A DNA stretch of 64,000 nt from 0-14-0-80-60-11 sp049322355 (GCA_049322355.1 JBMORG010000027.1:372001-436000); one strand, 5' to 3'. Counted from the stretch's first letter, positions 29,164 through 37,667 are shown. Translations and numbers: made by a program. Notes: a model not told the origin generated them from the sequence alone.

Positions 29164-30128
29164 TAACCCGGGTCCAGGGATTCGTGGTGGGCCACGCCAA
29201 TGATTTTCAGCGGGTCACAGGCTGCACCGTCATCCTATGTCCTCCCGGGACAGTGGGCAGCGCCGATATTCGGGGGTCCGCCGCGGGTACCCGCCAGATG
29301 GACGCCCTCACCGGCCTGCATATCGTGGAAGCCATCCAGGGCGTCTGTATTGCCGGGGGCAGCGCCTTTGGCCTGGATGCCGCCGGCGGCGTCATGGAAT
29401 TCCTGGAAGAGCGGGGCCGGGGGTTCGACGTTGCCATTACCCGGGTCCCCATTGTGCCCACCGCGGTGATTTACGACCTGTCCGTGGGAGACTGCCGGGG
29501 CCGTCCCGATAAGGCCATGGGCTATGTCGCCTGTCAGGCAGCCAAATGCCATCCCCAGGGGGACGGCAGCGTGGGGGCCGGTGTCGGGGCCACCGTGGGC
29601 AAGCTGTTGGGTATCCATCAGGCCACCAAAGGCGGCCTGGGAACCAGTTTCCTGGAAGGACCACAAGGTCTCCAGGTGGGGGCCATGGCTGTGGTCAACG
29701 CCTTTGGCGACGTGGTGGACCCGGTGACCGGCGCCATTCTGGCCGGGGCCCGGAAGAATCGGGACAGCAAAGAGTTCGCCGACGCCAATCGACTGATCCG
29801 CCAAGGTTTTGTGCGGCGTCAGTTCGGCGAGCCCAACACCACCATCGGGGTGGTGGCCACCAATGCCAGGCTCAGCCGGGAGCAGGCCCAAAAAATCGCC
29901 CAAATGGGGCATAATGCCCTGGCCCGGTGTATCCGTCCGGTGCACACCCTGTTTGACGGGGACGTGGTCTTTGTCCTGGCCCACCCGGAGGTGGATGCCG
30001 ACCTGCATAGCGTGGGGGTTCTGGGGGAAGCCGTCCTGGAGGAGGCCATCGTACGGGCCGTGAAGAGCGCCCACGGTCTGGGGGTGCTGCCCAGTTACCA
30101 GGAATTGCATTCTAAAGATCAATCGTAG
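29160..30128 (+). CDS. P1 family (DmpA/NylC-type) self-processing peptidase
   Basis: 322 residues. The N-terminal-nucleophile family S58/P1 pattern is clear: GSAADIRG-type start, GLHIVEAIQGVCIAGGSAFGL, GSVGAGVGATVGK and AMAVVNAFGDVVDP. The expected autocleavage site is Asn226-Thr227 in GEPNTTIGVV, making Thr227 the candidate nucleophile, as in NylC. The family includes L-aminopeptidases/D-amidases and nylon-oligomer hydrolases; the natural substrate is unknown. There is no signal peptide, so it is probably cytoplasmic. It is translationally coupled to the LpoA-like gene. Confidence 0.88.
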   Translation: MITRVQGFVVGHANDFQRVTGCTVILCPPGTVGSADIRGSAAGTRQMDALTGLHIVEAIQGVCIAGGSAFGLDAAGGVMEFLEERGRGFDVAITRVPIVPTAVIYDLSVGDCRGRPDKAMGYVACQAAKCHPQGDGSVGAGVGATVGKLLGIHQATKGGLGTSFLEGPQGLQVGAMAVVNAFGDVVDPVTGAILAGARKNRDSKEFADANRLIRQGFVRRQFGEPNTTIGVVATNARLSREQAQKIAQMGHNALARCIRPVHTLFDGDVVFVLAHPEVDADLHSVGVLGEAVLEEAIVRAVKSAHGLGVLPSYQELHSKDQS

Positions 30129-30218
30129 GGCGGGCGTCTCTGCCCACCTGAAAAATGTTTGGAAACTGGCGGCGGGGGGACCTACCCCACCCTACCGTCT
30201 TCCTGGTGGTGAGATATC

Positions 30219-30950
30219 ATGCCTCCTGATCCAAAAAAAATCTCCGTGGACCTCATTGTCTTTGACCTGGACGGCACCCTGGCCGACACCCTGCCGGACT
30301 TGACCGCCGCGGCCAACTATGCCTGCCGCACCTTGGGGCTGCCGGAACACCCGCCAGAAGCGATTCGTTTGATGATCGGCGGCGGCGAGCGTAAATTAAT
30401 CGAACGGCTGGTGGGCCCGGAGCATCAGGATAAAGTGGATAAGTGTCTGGAACTCTATCTGGATCATTATACCCGCCACAATGGGGATTTGACCCGCGTC
30501 TATCCCGAAGTGGCGGAAACCCTGGAGTTGTTATCCGGGAAGAAGCTGGGCGTACTGTCCAATAAACTCCGGCGTCTGACCCAGCAGACACTGGAAGCCA
30601 TCGGCATCGCCCGGTTTTTTGCGGCCATCCGGGGGGGTGGCGAGGGCATCCCCCTGAAACCTGCCCCCGACCAGCTCCTGGCCCTGATCGCCGACCTGGG
30701 GATGAGCCCCGGCCGCACCCTTATGGTGGGGGATAAGATCGCGGACATCCATTCGGGCCGGGGAGCCGGCGCCTTCACTGCCGCAGTCACCTATGGCTAT
30801 GGGGACCTGGATTCTTTGGCCGCGGCTTCCCCTGATTTTCTCCTGCAACGGATTTCCCAGTTACCCTCCGTTCTAAATGAACCACCAGGGTTTCACCCCC
30901 GGGGGATGAAAAATCCCCCCCTGCCCCCCTTTTTCAAAGGGGGGAGTTAA
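30219..30950 (+). CDS. gph: HAD-superfamily phosphatase, phosphoglycolate phosphatase-like
   Basis: 243 residues. HAD motif I is FDLDGTLADT, with the nucleophile Asp and the acid/base Asp two residues on. Motif II is GVLSNK, and motif III/IV is around KPAPDQL and MVGDKIADIHSGRGAG. The alpha-helical cap (C1) fits Gph-type enzymes that hydrolyse 2-phosphoglycolate, though related proteins act on other small phosphates. The last 14 codons (30909 onward) and the stop lie inside a copy of the CCCCCTTT repeat, so the tail NPPLPPFFKGGS is repeat-derived and not part of the fold. Confidence 0.82.
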   Translation: MPPDPKKISVDLIVFDLDGTLADTLPDLTAAANYACRTLGLPEHPPEAIRLMIGGGERKLIERLVGPEHQDKVDKCLELYLDHYTRHNGDLTRVYPEVAETLELLSGKKLGVLSNKLRRLTQQTLEAIGIARFFAAIRGGGEGIPLKPAPDQLLALIADLGMSPGRTLMVGDKIADIHSGRGAGAFTAAVTYGYGDLDSLAAASPDFLLQRISQLPSVLNEPPGFHPRGMKNPPLPPFFKGGS

Positions 30951-30976
30951 AGTCCCCCTTTGCAAAGGGGGATTTG
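30909..30976. repeat. CCCCCTTT palindromic repeat, family A, copy 2
   Basis: Outer arms AAATCCCCC and GGGGGATTT enclose two hairpins, CCCCCCTTTTTCAAAGGGGGG and GTCCCCCTTTGCAAAGGGGGAT. The left part encodes the C-terminus and stop of the HAD phosphatase. It lies between convergent genes. Confidence 0.85.
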
Positions 30977-31077
30977 GTTTTTCACGGTAAAGCCTGCGGC
31001 TACATTTTGGAAGAAGCTCTTTTGGCAATTGCTGCAAGCGCCGCCGAGGGTGCCGGCGCCACATTTTTGTAGCCCGG

Positions 31078-32367
31078 TTAAAGATATTCCAGGTTTACCT
31101 TTAGGAAATGGGTGGCGCAGGAGATACACGGATCATAGTTGCGCACCAACTGTTCACATTGCCAGGTGAGCTCCTCCTCGGGCAAAGTAAGGCGCTGGGA
31201 TACAAAGTGAAACAGATCCCCCTCGATGGTTCCCTGATTCTGGGAGGTGGGAGGCACAATCTTGGCCTCTTGAATGATCCCGTTGTCATCGATGCAGTAC
31301 CGATGGTAAATCATGCCGCGAGGCGCCTCGGTGGCGCCCCAGCCCACCGCTGCCCGGGGTGAAACCGGGGTGGCAGGCTCATCCGGTCTCTCGTAAGCCT
31401 CGATGATGGCCAGGGCTTCCTCCACGGCAAAAAGAGTTTCCACGGCCCGGACGATGATGCTCTTAAAGGGGTTGCGGCAGACCGGCCCCAGGCCGGCCTC
31501 CCGGGCCGCCTCCTGCGCCAGGGGGGTAAGCAGATCAAAGTTGAGATTATAGCGGGCCAGCGGCCCGACAAAATAGGCGCCCCGCTCTTTCAAAGTGGAG
31601 TGCAGGGCGTTGGAGTAGGACACGTGGTCTTCCACAAAGTGCTGCTCATAGTCCTGGATGTCGATGTTAAGCCCCTTATTGGACACCACCCGGCCTTCGT
31701 TGAAGGGATATTCCCCGCCGTGCCGCAGCGCGACAAATTCGTAATCCCGCTCAAACTCCGGAAAATTAAGGCCGCCCACCCAGCGTACTGCCTGGACGGC
31801 CGCGTCCTTGGCCCACTTGAGTTTTTCGGTCAGGGGAGCTAAATCCCGTTTATGGGGGGCCTTATAAAAACCGCCCACCCGGACATTGATGGGATGAATC
31901 TCCCGTCCCCCCAGGACGGTGACGATATCATTGCCCACTTTCTTCAGCTTGAGCCCCATTTTCACCGTTTCCGGGTGGTCCTGGGCCATCTGGATGGCGT
32001 CCTGGTAGCCTAAAAAGTCCGGGGCGTGGAGCATGAAGACGTGGAGGCCGTGGGACTCGATCCATTCGCCGCAGTACAACAGGCGCCGCAAGGCCCGGAC
32101 CGGGGCGGAGACGGTCACCCCCAAGGCCCGCTCCAAGGCGTGCACCGCGCTCATCTGGTAGGCCACGGGGCAGATGCCGCAGATGCGGCAGGTGATGTCC
32201 GGGGCCTCGGTGAAGTTGCGGCCCTGCAAAAAGGCCTCGAAGAAGCGGGGCGGCTCAAAAATCTTCAACCGGGCCCGGGTAACCGTATTGTTTTTAATCT
32301 GGATGTTCAGAGACCCTTCCCCTTCCACCCGGGCCAAATATTTGACGTTGATATTTTTATTTGTCAT
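31078..32367 (-). CDS. hydA: Group 3b [NiFe] (sulf)hydrogenase, large subunit alpha
   Basis: 429 residues, the catalytic subunit with the Ni-Fe site. The L1 motif is RICGIC (Cys63, Cys66) and the L2 motif is DPCISCATH (Cys414, Cys417, His420). Only nine residues follow His420, a short tail of the kind removed by a maturation protease; no such protease gene is in the window. It overlaps the delta subunit gene by 11 bp. Gene set and order fit cytoplasmic bidirectional NAD(P)-linked hydrogenases, some of which also reduce sulfur or polysulfide. Confidence 0.95.
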   Translation of the reverse strand: MTNKNINVKYLARVEGEGSLNIQIKNNTVTRARLKIFEPPRFFEAFLQGRNFTEAPDITCRICGICPVAYQMSAVHALERALGVTVSAPVRALRRLLYCGEWIESHGLHVFMLHAPDFLGYQDAIQMAQDHPETVKMGLKLKKVGNDIVTVLGGREIHPINVRVGGFYKAPHKRDLAPLTEKLKWAKDAAVQAVRWVGGLNFPEFERDYEFVALRHGGEYPFNEGRVVSNKGLNIDIQDYEQHFVEDHVSYSNALHSTLKERGAYFVGPLARYNLNFDLLTPLAQEAAREAGLGPVCRNPFKSIIVRAVETLFAVEEALAIIEAYERPDEPATPVSPRAAVGWGATEAPRGMIYHRYCIDDNGIIQEAKIVPPTSQNQGTIEGDLFHFVSQRLTLPEEELTWQCEQLVRNYDPCISCATHFLKVNLEYL

Positions 32368-33136
32368 GGGCTTCGCTCTCCTGGCGAAAAGCAGGGGCGT
32401 TGGCGTAAAAGGCCCGGAAGGCCCTCACGAGATTGGCCTCGCTCACCCCCAATTTTTGGCTGAACCAGGCGGCCAGGGATGCGGTATTAGGGGTTTCCTT
32501 GGGGCCGTAACAGCCGTAACACCCACGGTGGTAGGTGGGGCAGAGCGCCCCGCAGCCGGCATGGGTCACCGGTCCCAGGCAGGGGGTGCCCATCACCATA
32601 ACGCAGATATTGCCCCGCACCTTGCAGTCGATGCAAACGCTGTGGGATCTTACCATGGGGGGCCGTCCCTGGAGAAACCGACTGATGGTGTCCAGGAGCT
32701 GATATTTGTTGATGGGGCAGCCGTTCAGGCCGAAGTCCACCTTGACGTGGGCCGAGATGGGGGTGGATTCCTTCAAGGTCTGGACATATTCCGGGTGGGC
32801 GTACACCGCGTCGATGAAGTCTTTGACATCCTTGAAATTGCGCAGAGCCTGGATGCCGCCGGAGTTGGCGCAGGTGCCGATGGCCACCAGGTACTTGGAA
32901 GCCCGGCGCACCTGCTTGATCAATTCGGCGTCATGGGGGGTGGTGATGGAGCCGTCCACCAGGGTCAAATCGTAGGGGCCTTTGACCATGGACCGGGAGG
33001 CCTCCACAAAATAGGCGATTTCCAGTTCTCCGGCAATGGCCAGCAGTTCGTCTTCGCAATCCAGGAGAGACAACTGGCAGCCGTCGCACGAGGCGAATTT
33101 CCATACAGACAGCCGGGGCTTGGGCTTTTTTGCCAT
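32357..33136 (-). CDS. hydD: Group 3b [NiFe] (sulf)hydrogenase, small subunit delta
   Basis: 259 residues from the ATG at 33136, which has GGGAGGTG upstream; the frame is open to 33250 but that part lies in the gamma gene. The proximal-cluster motif CDGCQLSLLD (Cys17, Cys20) and later cysteines (GTCANSGG, HAGCGALCPTYHRGCYGC) carry Fe-S clusters that pass electrons between the Ni-Fe site and the diaphorase-like subunits. No twin-arginine signal is present, consistent with a cytoplasmic enzyme. It starts one base after the gamma stop. Confidence 0.93.
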   Translation of the reverse strand: MAKKPKPRLSVWKFASCDGCQLSLLDCEDELLAIAGELEIAYFVEASRSMVKGPYDLTLVDGSITTPHDAELIKQVRRASKYLVAIGTCANSGGIQALRNFKDVKDFIDAVYAHPEYVQTLKESTPISAHVKVDFGLNGCPINKYQLLDTISRFLQGRPPMVRSHSVCIDCKVRGNICVMVMGTPCLGPVTHAGCGALCPTYHRGCYGCYGPKETPNTASLAAWFSQKLGVSEANLVRAFRAFYANAPAFRQESEAHDK

Positions 33137-33137
33137 A

Positions 33138-33977
33138 TCACACCTCCCGCCGATCGAACCAGTCTTTGACGCGGTCATAGCGGAACACCGGCCCGTCCTT
33201 GCAGACAAAGAACGGCCCCCACTGGCAGTGGCCGCACAGGCCGATGCCACATTTCATGTTCCGTTCCATGGACAGGTAGATCTGTTCCGGCTTAAGCCCG
33301 TGGTTCATAAGTTCCAACACGGTGAAACGCATCATCACGCCGGGGCCGCAGACCAGGGCCACGGTATTGGGGGGGTCAAACCGGGCCCGCTCGATGATCT
33401 TGGTCACCACTCCCACATTGCTGTGCCAATCGGCTTCTGCGGTATCCACGGTGACATGGACCCTGAGGTCGAAGCGTCCGCGCCAACGCTCCAATTCCTT
33501 GGGGTAGAGCAGGTCCTTGGGGGTCCGGGCGCCGTAGATCACCTCAACGCTGCCGTATTCGCCCCGGCGGTTGAGGATCTCGTACAGGGCCGGGCGCAAA
33601 GGGGCCAGGCCCAGCCCGCCGGCGATAATCAGGACGTCGCTGCCCGCCACTTGGGCCACCGGCCAGGGAACCCCGAAGGGACCTCTCACCCCCAGCATCT
33701 GTCCTTTCTTCAGGCGGCAGATGGCCCGGGTGACGTTGCCCACATCCCGGACAGTGTGCACCAGGGTATCGGGGCGGGCCGGGTCGCCGCTGATGGAGAT
33801 GGGCACCTCACCCGCGCCGAAGGCATAGAGCATGTTAAACTGCCCGGGGGCGAAAGTGAAGTTGGCCGGGGCTCCAGGGCGGGTTAAGTCCAAGGTATAG
33901 GTGTCGGCGGTTTCCCGCTTCACTTGCTGCACTTCAAAGGGCTGCGGAAGCATGGGGTCGGGATGAGTTGGTGTCAT
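33138..33977 (-). CDS. hydG: Group 3b [NiFe] (sulf)hydrogenase, gamma subunit (FAD/NAD(P) and 2Fe-2S)
   Basis: 279 residues of the ferredoxin-NADP reductase-like superfamily. The FAD region is about 40-100 (GQFNMLYAFGAGEVPISISG), the NAD(P)-binding part has DVLIIAGGLGLAPLRP and ALVCGPGVMMRF, and a C-terminal 2Fe-2S site is formed by the cysteines of CGIGLCGHCQWGPFFVC. It moves electrons between NAD(P)H and the hydrogenase. Related to anaerobic sulfite reductase subunit B. A 254-bp gap with repeats separates it from the upstream cNMP-fold gene. Confidence 0.93.
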   Translation of the reverse strand: MTPTHPDPMLPQPFEVQQVKRETADTYTLDLTRPGAPANFTFAPGQFNMLYAFGAGEVPISISGDPARPDTLVHTVRDVGNVTRAICRLKKGQMLGVRGPFGVPWPVAQVAGSDVLIIAGGLGLAPLRPALYEILNRRGEYGSVEVIYGARTPKDLLYPKELERWRGRFDLRVHVTVDTAEADWHSNVGVVTKIIERARFDPPNTVALVCGPGVMMRFTVLELMNHGLKPEQIYLSMERNMKCGIGLCGHCQWGPFFVCKDGPVFRYDRVKDWFDRREV

Positions 33978-34105
33978 AGGCGTTTCCGGGTTGGTTCAAA
34001 GAACCGGACCAACAAGGATGCGTTGATGGCGAGCGGTGCCCGCCCTACGTTTGGCTCTCCTTCGATCCTTAGTATTGGCCAAAGGGTCATGAACCATAGA
34101 TGGTT

Positions 34106-34173
34106 TAAAATCCCCCCTGCCCCCCTTTTTCAAAGGGGGGTTCTAAAGTCCCCCTTTGGAAAAGGGGGATTTA
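34106..34173. repeat. CCCCCTTT palindromic repeat, family A, copy 3
   Basis: Nearly the same as copy 2, including the two hairpins and AAATCCCCC/GGGGGATTT arms. It shares the TTTCACGG(T/C)AAAGC tail found after copy 2. It is followed at 34199-34230 by an AGCTGACTGCTGATAGCTGAGAG word repeat. It lies inside the hydrogenase operon, between the cNMP-fold and gamma genes. Confidence 0.85.
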
Positions 34174-34231
34174 GGTAGATTTAAGTTTTCACGGCAAAGC
34201 GGAAAGCTGACTGCTGATAGCTGAGAGCAAC

Positions 34232-34684
34232 TTACCCATACATATCAGATAGTTGAAGCTTGGTCACCCGAAACTGCACCGCCAGGTGATGGGCATAGCG
34301 CCGCATAATCTCAAAGCCGAAGTCATGGTCCTGGCCGCACTTGTTCCGGAGACCGGCGACATCCAGGCTGATGACCCGGGTCAGCTCCAGGGCCTTGGCA
34401 TCAAAATGCCAGTGGTAAGGCCGGTCAAACCACAGCCACCCCAGCACCTCGCCTTCCCCCAATGATTGAATGGTGACCGGCCCCCGGCGGGGCCGGTAGA
34501 TCTCCACCGAAACCCGGCCGTGATAAATCACATAAAACTTCGTGGCTTCTTCCTCATCCCGGCAGAGAAACTCCCCCGGCTTGAAGGTCTGTCGGGAGGC
34601 GCATTCCATAACGAGATCGAGATAGCGGGACTCCAGGCCCTTGAAAAAAGGATGAGCCGCCAGAATGGGTGCCATTGTTTCCAT
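34232..34684 (-). CDS. Orphan cyclic-nucleotide-binding-fold protein in the hydrogenase operon
   Basis: 150 residues, a single cNMP-binding (Crp-type) beta-roll: FFKGLESRYLDLVMECA, FKPGEFLCRDEEEATKFYVI, LGEGEVLGWLWF. There is no DNA-binding helix-turn-helix, kinase or other effector domain. The canonical phosphate-binding cassette Arg-Ser/Thr-Ala is not visible; the matching region reads YHWHFDAKAL, so cAMP binding is doubtful. It lies three bases after the beta-subunit gene, and proteins of this kind do occur in other group 3b operons. A regulatory or assembly role is inferred. Confidence 0.85.
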   Translation of the reverse strand: METMAPILAAHPFFKGLESRYLDLVMECASRQTFKPGEFLCRDEEEATKFYVIYHGRVSVEIYRPRRGPVTIQSLGEGEVLGWLWFDRPYHWHFDAKALELTRVISLDVAGLRNKCGQDHDFGFEIMRRYAHHLAVQFRVTKLQLSDMYG

Positions 34685-34687
34685 GTG

Positions 34688-35836
34688 CTACTCCTTCGAA
34701 CCGGCGCCGGTTTCCCTGATGGCCCGGACTTCCTCGGTGATGTCGATGCCCACGGGGCACCAGGTGATGCAGCGTCCGCAGCCCACACAACCCGAGCAGC
34801 CGAACTGGTCAATCCAGGTGGCCAGCTTGTGAGTCAGCCACTGGCGATAGCGGGACCTGGGGGAAGAGCGGATGCTGCCGCCGTGCAGATAAGAGAAATC
34901 CACGGTAAAGCAGACGTCCATCTGCCGCCGGCGCTCTGCCTCCATTCCCGTGAGGTCCATGGCATCCTCCAGGGTGTGGCAAAAACAGGTGGGACAGACC
35001 ATGGTGCAGTTGCCGCAAGTGAGGCAGCGGGCAGCCACCTCATCCCAGCGGGGATGTTCATAATTGCCGTAGAGCAGGTCTTTGATCCCAGTGGTATCCA
35101 GTTCCCGGCCCATATTCCCGGTGATGGCCGCCACCACGTGAGTTGCGGCGTTAAACTCCTCCTCGGTTGCCGGGCGTTGGGGCACCGCGCTAATAATATC
35201 GGCCCCTTTCATGGTGCCTACCTCCACCACGAAGAAATGCTCATTTTCCTGGAACACTTCCGTCAGGGCCAGGTCGAACCCCGTGGAAACCCGGGGCCCC
35301 GTTCCCATGGAGACGCAGAAGCAGGTGCCTTTATCCTGGTGGGCGCAGTTTAACGCCAAGATGAAAGCCTGCTCCCGGCGGGCGCGGTAAATTGGGTCGA
35401 CATGAGGCCCTTTCAGAAAGACCCGGTCCTGGACCTCCATGGCCGCCAGCTCACAGGCCCGGGCCCCGATGAAGGCATATTTCGGGACTGCCCCGGCCTG
35501 AGGGAGGATGCGGAATCCGCTGCCTTCCCTTCGGGCCTGCCACAAGGTCTGGTGCGGCGGAAAGAGAAACTGCTTCCACGACTGCTGTCCCACGGCAAAC
35601 CCGAAAAAGGCCTGGTCGTCCCGTTTTTCCAGGCGATAGGTCCCGGCCTCCTGGATCGCAGTCCAACCTAGAGGCAAATCCGCAACCTTACTGACATTGC
35701 CATAAATCAACTGACCGTCTTCCAGGGTCGGGCCTATAACCTCATAGCCCTGGTCGGCCAAGGCATCCAACAGGTGCTGGAAATCCCTGGCTTCCAAGCG
35801 AACCGGCGAGCGAACCTGCAAAGCTGATGTTGCCAT
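34688..35836 (-). CDS. hydB: Group 3b [NiFe] (sulf)hydrogenase, beta subunit (2x[4Fe-4S])
   Basis: 382 residues from the ATG at 35836, with AGGGAGA about 11 bases upstream; a GTG at 35869 is the alternative. The N-terminal two-thirds resembles anaerobic sulfite reductase subunit A/HydB. Two ferredoxin-type motifs lie near the C-terminus: CLTCGNCTMVCPTCFC and CSGCVGCGRCITWCPVGID. It passes electrons between the gamma flavoprotein and other partners, and in Pyrococcus sulfhydrogenase beta with gamma supports sulfur reduction. First gene of the operon. Confidence 0.92.
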   Translation of the reverse strand: MATSALQVRSPVRLEARDFQHLLDALADQGYEVIGPTLEDGQLIYGNVSKVADLPLGWTAIQEAGTYRLEKRDDQAFFGFAVGQQSWKQFLFPPHQTLWQARREGSGFRILPQAGAVPKYAFIGARACELAAMEVQDRVFLKGPHVDPIYRARREQAFILALNCAHQDKGTCFCVSMGTGPRVSTGFDLALTEVFQENEHFFVVEVGTMKGADIISAVPQRPATEEEFNAATHVVAAITGNMGRELDTTGIKDLLYGNYEHPRWDEVAARCLTCGNCTMVCPTCFCHTLEDAMDLTGMEAERRRQMDVCFTVDFSYLHGGSIRSSPRSRYRQWLTHKLATWIDQFGCSGCVGCGRCITWCPVGIDITEEVRAIRETGAGSKE

Positions 35837-36275
35837 AGGTTTATGGGTCTCCCTATCTGGAACGGCCACCCTTCGCCAAGGGCGAATCTTCGATTAAGCC
35901 GTCCAAATCTGAAAACAATATAGGCCGGCATAGGAATGGCGTCAAGAAGCATTGGGCAGGGGGGCTTCCTTTGTCCCAGGATGGCCCTGTACCAACTTAT
36001 CGGTTGCTTTGACCATCTAATGAAATCAAAATTTACTAATATTTAGATGGAAATAGAATCAGGAATTGCTTGGAAAGGTAAACCCAACCTTTCGTCCCGG
36101 GCCCGAAAAAAGATGGGGAGGGAGAGTGGGGGCACTCTCCCTCCCCCCGGGCGGTGTGGGAAGGAGGCTGGCGATCGGTTAAGAAGGTGACCGTTGGATG
36201 TACTTCATCAATGCCTCATTGATACAATTTGGGCGGCGGACAAATGAACATGTACTACAGGCTCTATAACCGTTC
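35837..36275. other. Intergenic region upstream of the hydrogenase operon
   Basis: 439 bp between the start of the hydrogenase beta gene and the end of the porin-like gene. It holds the strong terminator at 36104-36146. The AT-rich stretch at about 36000-36060 may hold a promoter for the hydrogenase operon, but no box is clear enough to call. No gene. Confidence 0.5.
36104..36146 (-). terminator. Rho-independent terminator of the amt-glnK-porin operon
   Basis: A perfect 14-bp stem: GGGGAGGGAGAGTG (36115-36128) pairs with CACTCTCCCTCCCC (36133-36146) around a four-base loop. On the minus strand it is followed by ATCTTTTTTCGG. It lies 130 bp downstream of the porin-like gene and ends that transcript. 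Confidence 0.9.
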
Positions 36276-37181
36276 CTAATAGGCAAAGGTGACGTTCAAT
36301 CCACCGTAAATGTGGTTCTGCTGATTATCCCAGGATGCCCCGCTCAACAGGGGGGTTGAGTTGCCGCCAGCCGCGTACCAGAACCCTACCTTGGGTGCGA
36401 TGGTGACATATTTATGTACCGGCACATACAACGTGGCGTAGAGTTGTCCGGCCAGGGGGCCGTTGAAGGCATCCCCGGGACTGCTGAAGTCAGGATAGGC
36501 CACCTGATCCCTGGAAAACAGGAAGAGAAAGTTATGGCCCAATTCAAAGGTGACATTGTTGTTGTCTTGAATTTTGAAGGGCAATTCAAAGACCCGGGAA
36601 ATCCCTAAAGTCAACCACCAGCCTGGATAATGAAAGACTTCCTGGTTAGCGGTTGCTGCTAATTTGAACCAATTCACATCCGCAGCCAAACCGTAGTAGA
36701 TCTCAAAAGAGTCCCCCTGGGGGCTGTTTGCCGAGTCCAAGGCGTAGTAAATCACCCCTATGTTAGCGGAAATGCTCTTGATAGCCGTGCCCGCGTAAAG
36801 CTCCCGGCTGTAGCCAGCCGTGAAGTCGGTCTCATTCCACTTGGCTCCCCTGAAGTTAGGGGTTAAGAAAGGATTATCCTCGCCAGTGTCAAAATTGCCC
36901 CAGATATTTACGGAAAAGCCCTTATAAGCGGCGGTCAACGACGGCTGAAACACTGCCGAATTGCGGCTCAGGGCAAAACCCCGCCAGATATACTGGCTCA
37001 GGATATCCACTCCCACACTGGCAGTGGGTTTGTCTTCCACGGGCGGTTCTTCTTTTTTGACCTCTGGAGCCGTCTCCGGAGCGGCCGCTTCTTGCGCCAG
37101 AACCGGTGTCCACCAAGCCATGAGGCAGAAGAGTAAGCCTATGATCAGGCCCCGTTTTCTATTTATCCCTAAAATCTCCAT
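36276..37181 (-). CDS. Outer-membrane beta-barrel protein linked to amt-glnK (TorF-like porin)
   Basis: 301 residues. A signal peptide ending PVLAQ and an acidic Pro/Glu-rich spacer are followed by a predicted barrel, with strands such as ASVGVDILSQYIWRGFALS, GFSVNIWGNFD and a C-terminal GGLNVTFAY ending in an aromatic residue. The YIWRGF start is typical of the TorF/Gcw_chp group of putative porins. A good AAGGAG box lies before the ATG. It is the last gene of the nitrogen-regulated operon, so it may aid passage of ammonium or another nitrogen source across the outer membrane; this is inference. Confidence 0.8.
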   Translation of the reverse strand: MEILGINRKRGLIIGLLFCLMAWWTPVLAQEAAAPETAPEVKKEEPPVEDKPTASVGVDILSQYIWRGFALSRNSAVFQPSLTAAYKGFSVNIWGNFDTGEDNPFLTPNFRGAKWNETDFTAGYSRELYAGTAIKSISANIGVIYYALDSANSPQGDSFEIYYGLAADVNWFKLAATANQEVFHYPGWWLTLGISRVFELPFKIQDNNNVTFELGHNFLFLFSRDQVAYPDFSSPGDAFNGPLAGQLYATLYVPVHKYVTIAPKVGFWYAAGGNSTPLLSGASWDNQQNHIYGGLNVTFAY

Positions 37182-37287
37182 ACCACTTTCTCCTTTATCG
37201 GTTGAATATTTCGAGGCTGGTGGGATTCATCCCACTATTTCTTAATCAGGGGAGAAAGCTCTCCTCCTCTCTCCCCCCAACAAGATT

Positions 37288-37328
37288 TGGGTTTCAGATT
37301 CCGGGCTTACAGAACCCAAAACCCCTGC
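37288..37328. repeat. GGGTTTCAG/AACCCAAAACC word repeat, family F
   Basis: TTTGGGTTTCAGATTC faces AGAACCCAAAACCCC, an imperfect inverted repeat directly after the glnK stop. It belongs to the loose G/T-word family also seen at 40768-40828, 47257-47300, 48001-48086 and 60203-60270. Confidence 0.45.
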
Positions 37329-37667
37329 TTAAATGGCACTCTCACCGGTTTCCCCGGTGCGGATGCGTAGGACTTCGCCTACCGGATAGACGAAGATTTT
37401 GCCGTCGCCGATCCTGCCGGTGCGGGCCTTGGCGACAATGGTCTCAAGAATGGTCTGCACCTTGTCGTCCGCAGCCACGATTTCGATTTTCACTTTGGGC
37501 AGGAAATCCACCTGGTATTCCATGCCCCGGTAAACTTCCCGAATCCCCTTCTGCCGTCCGAACCCCTTGACTTCGGTAATAGTCATACCTTGAACGCTGA
37601 GGGCGTGGAGGGCTTCCTTAACCGGTTCCAGCTTGAAGGGCTGAATAATCGCTTCGATCTTTTTCAT
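37329..37667 (-). CDS. glnK: P-II nitrogen regulatory protein
   Basis: 112 residues from the ATG at 37667, with GGGAGG six bases upstream; the frame runs on to 37715, inside amt. The T-loop includes Tyr51 (GMEYQVDFLPKVK), the uridylylation site of the family, and the C-terminal KIFVYPVGEVLRIRTGETG is canonical. P-II proteins sense 2-oxoglutarate and ATP/ADP and, when next to amt, block the ammonium channel under nitrogen excess. Its position 16 bp after amt favours GlnK over GlnB. Confidence 0.95.
   Translation of the reverse strand: MKKIEAIIQPFKLEPVKEALHALSVQGMTITEVKGFGRQKGIREVYRGMEYQVDFLPKVKIEIVAADDKVQTILETIVAKARTGRIGDGKIFVYPVGEVLRIRTGETGESAI

Noticed and set aside
30977..31000. CACGGTAAAGCC-like tail (also near 34188), considered as part of a c-di-GMP riboswitch
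   Set aside because: Only a short match to the 3' part of the motif, always attached to family A repeats; no full aptamer can be drawn.
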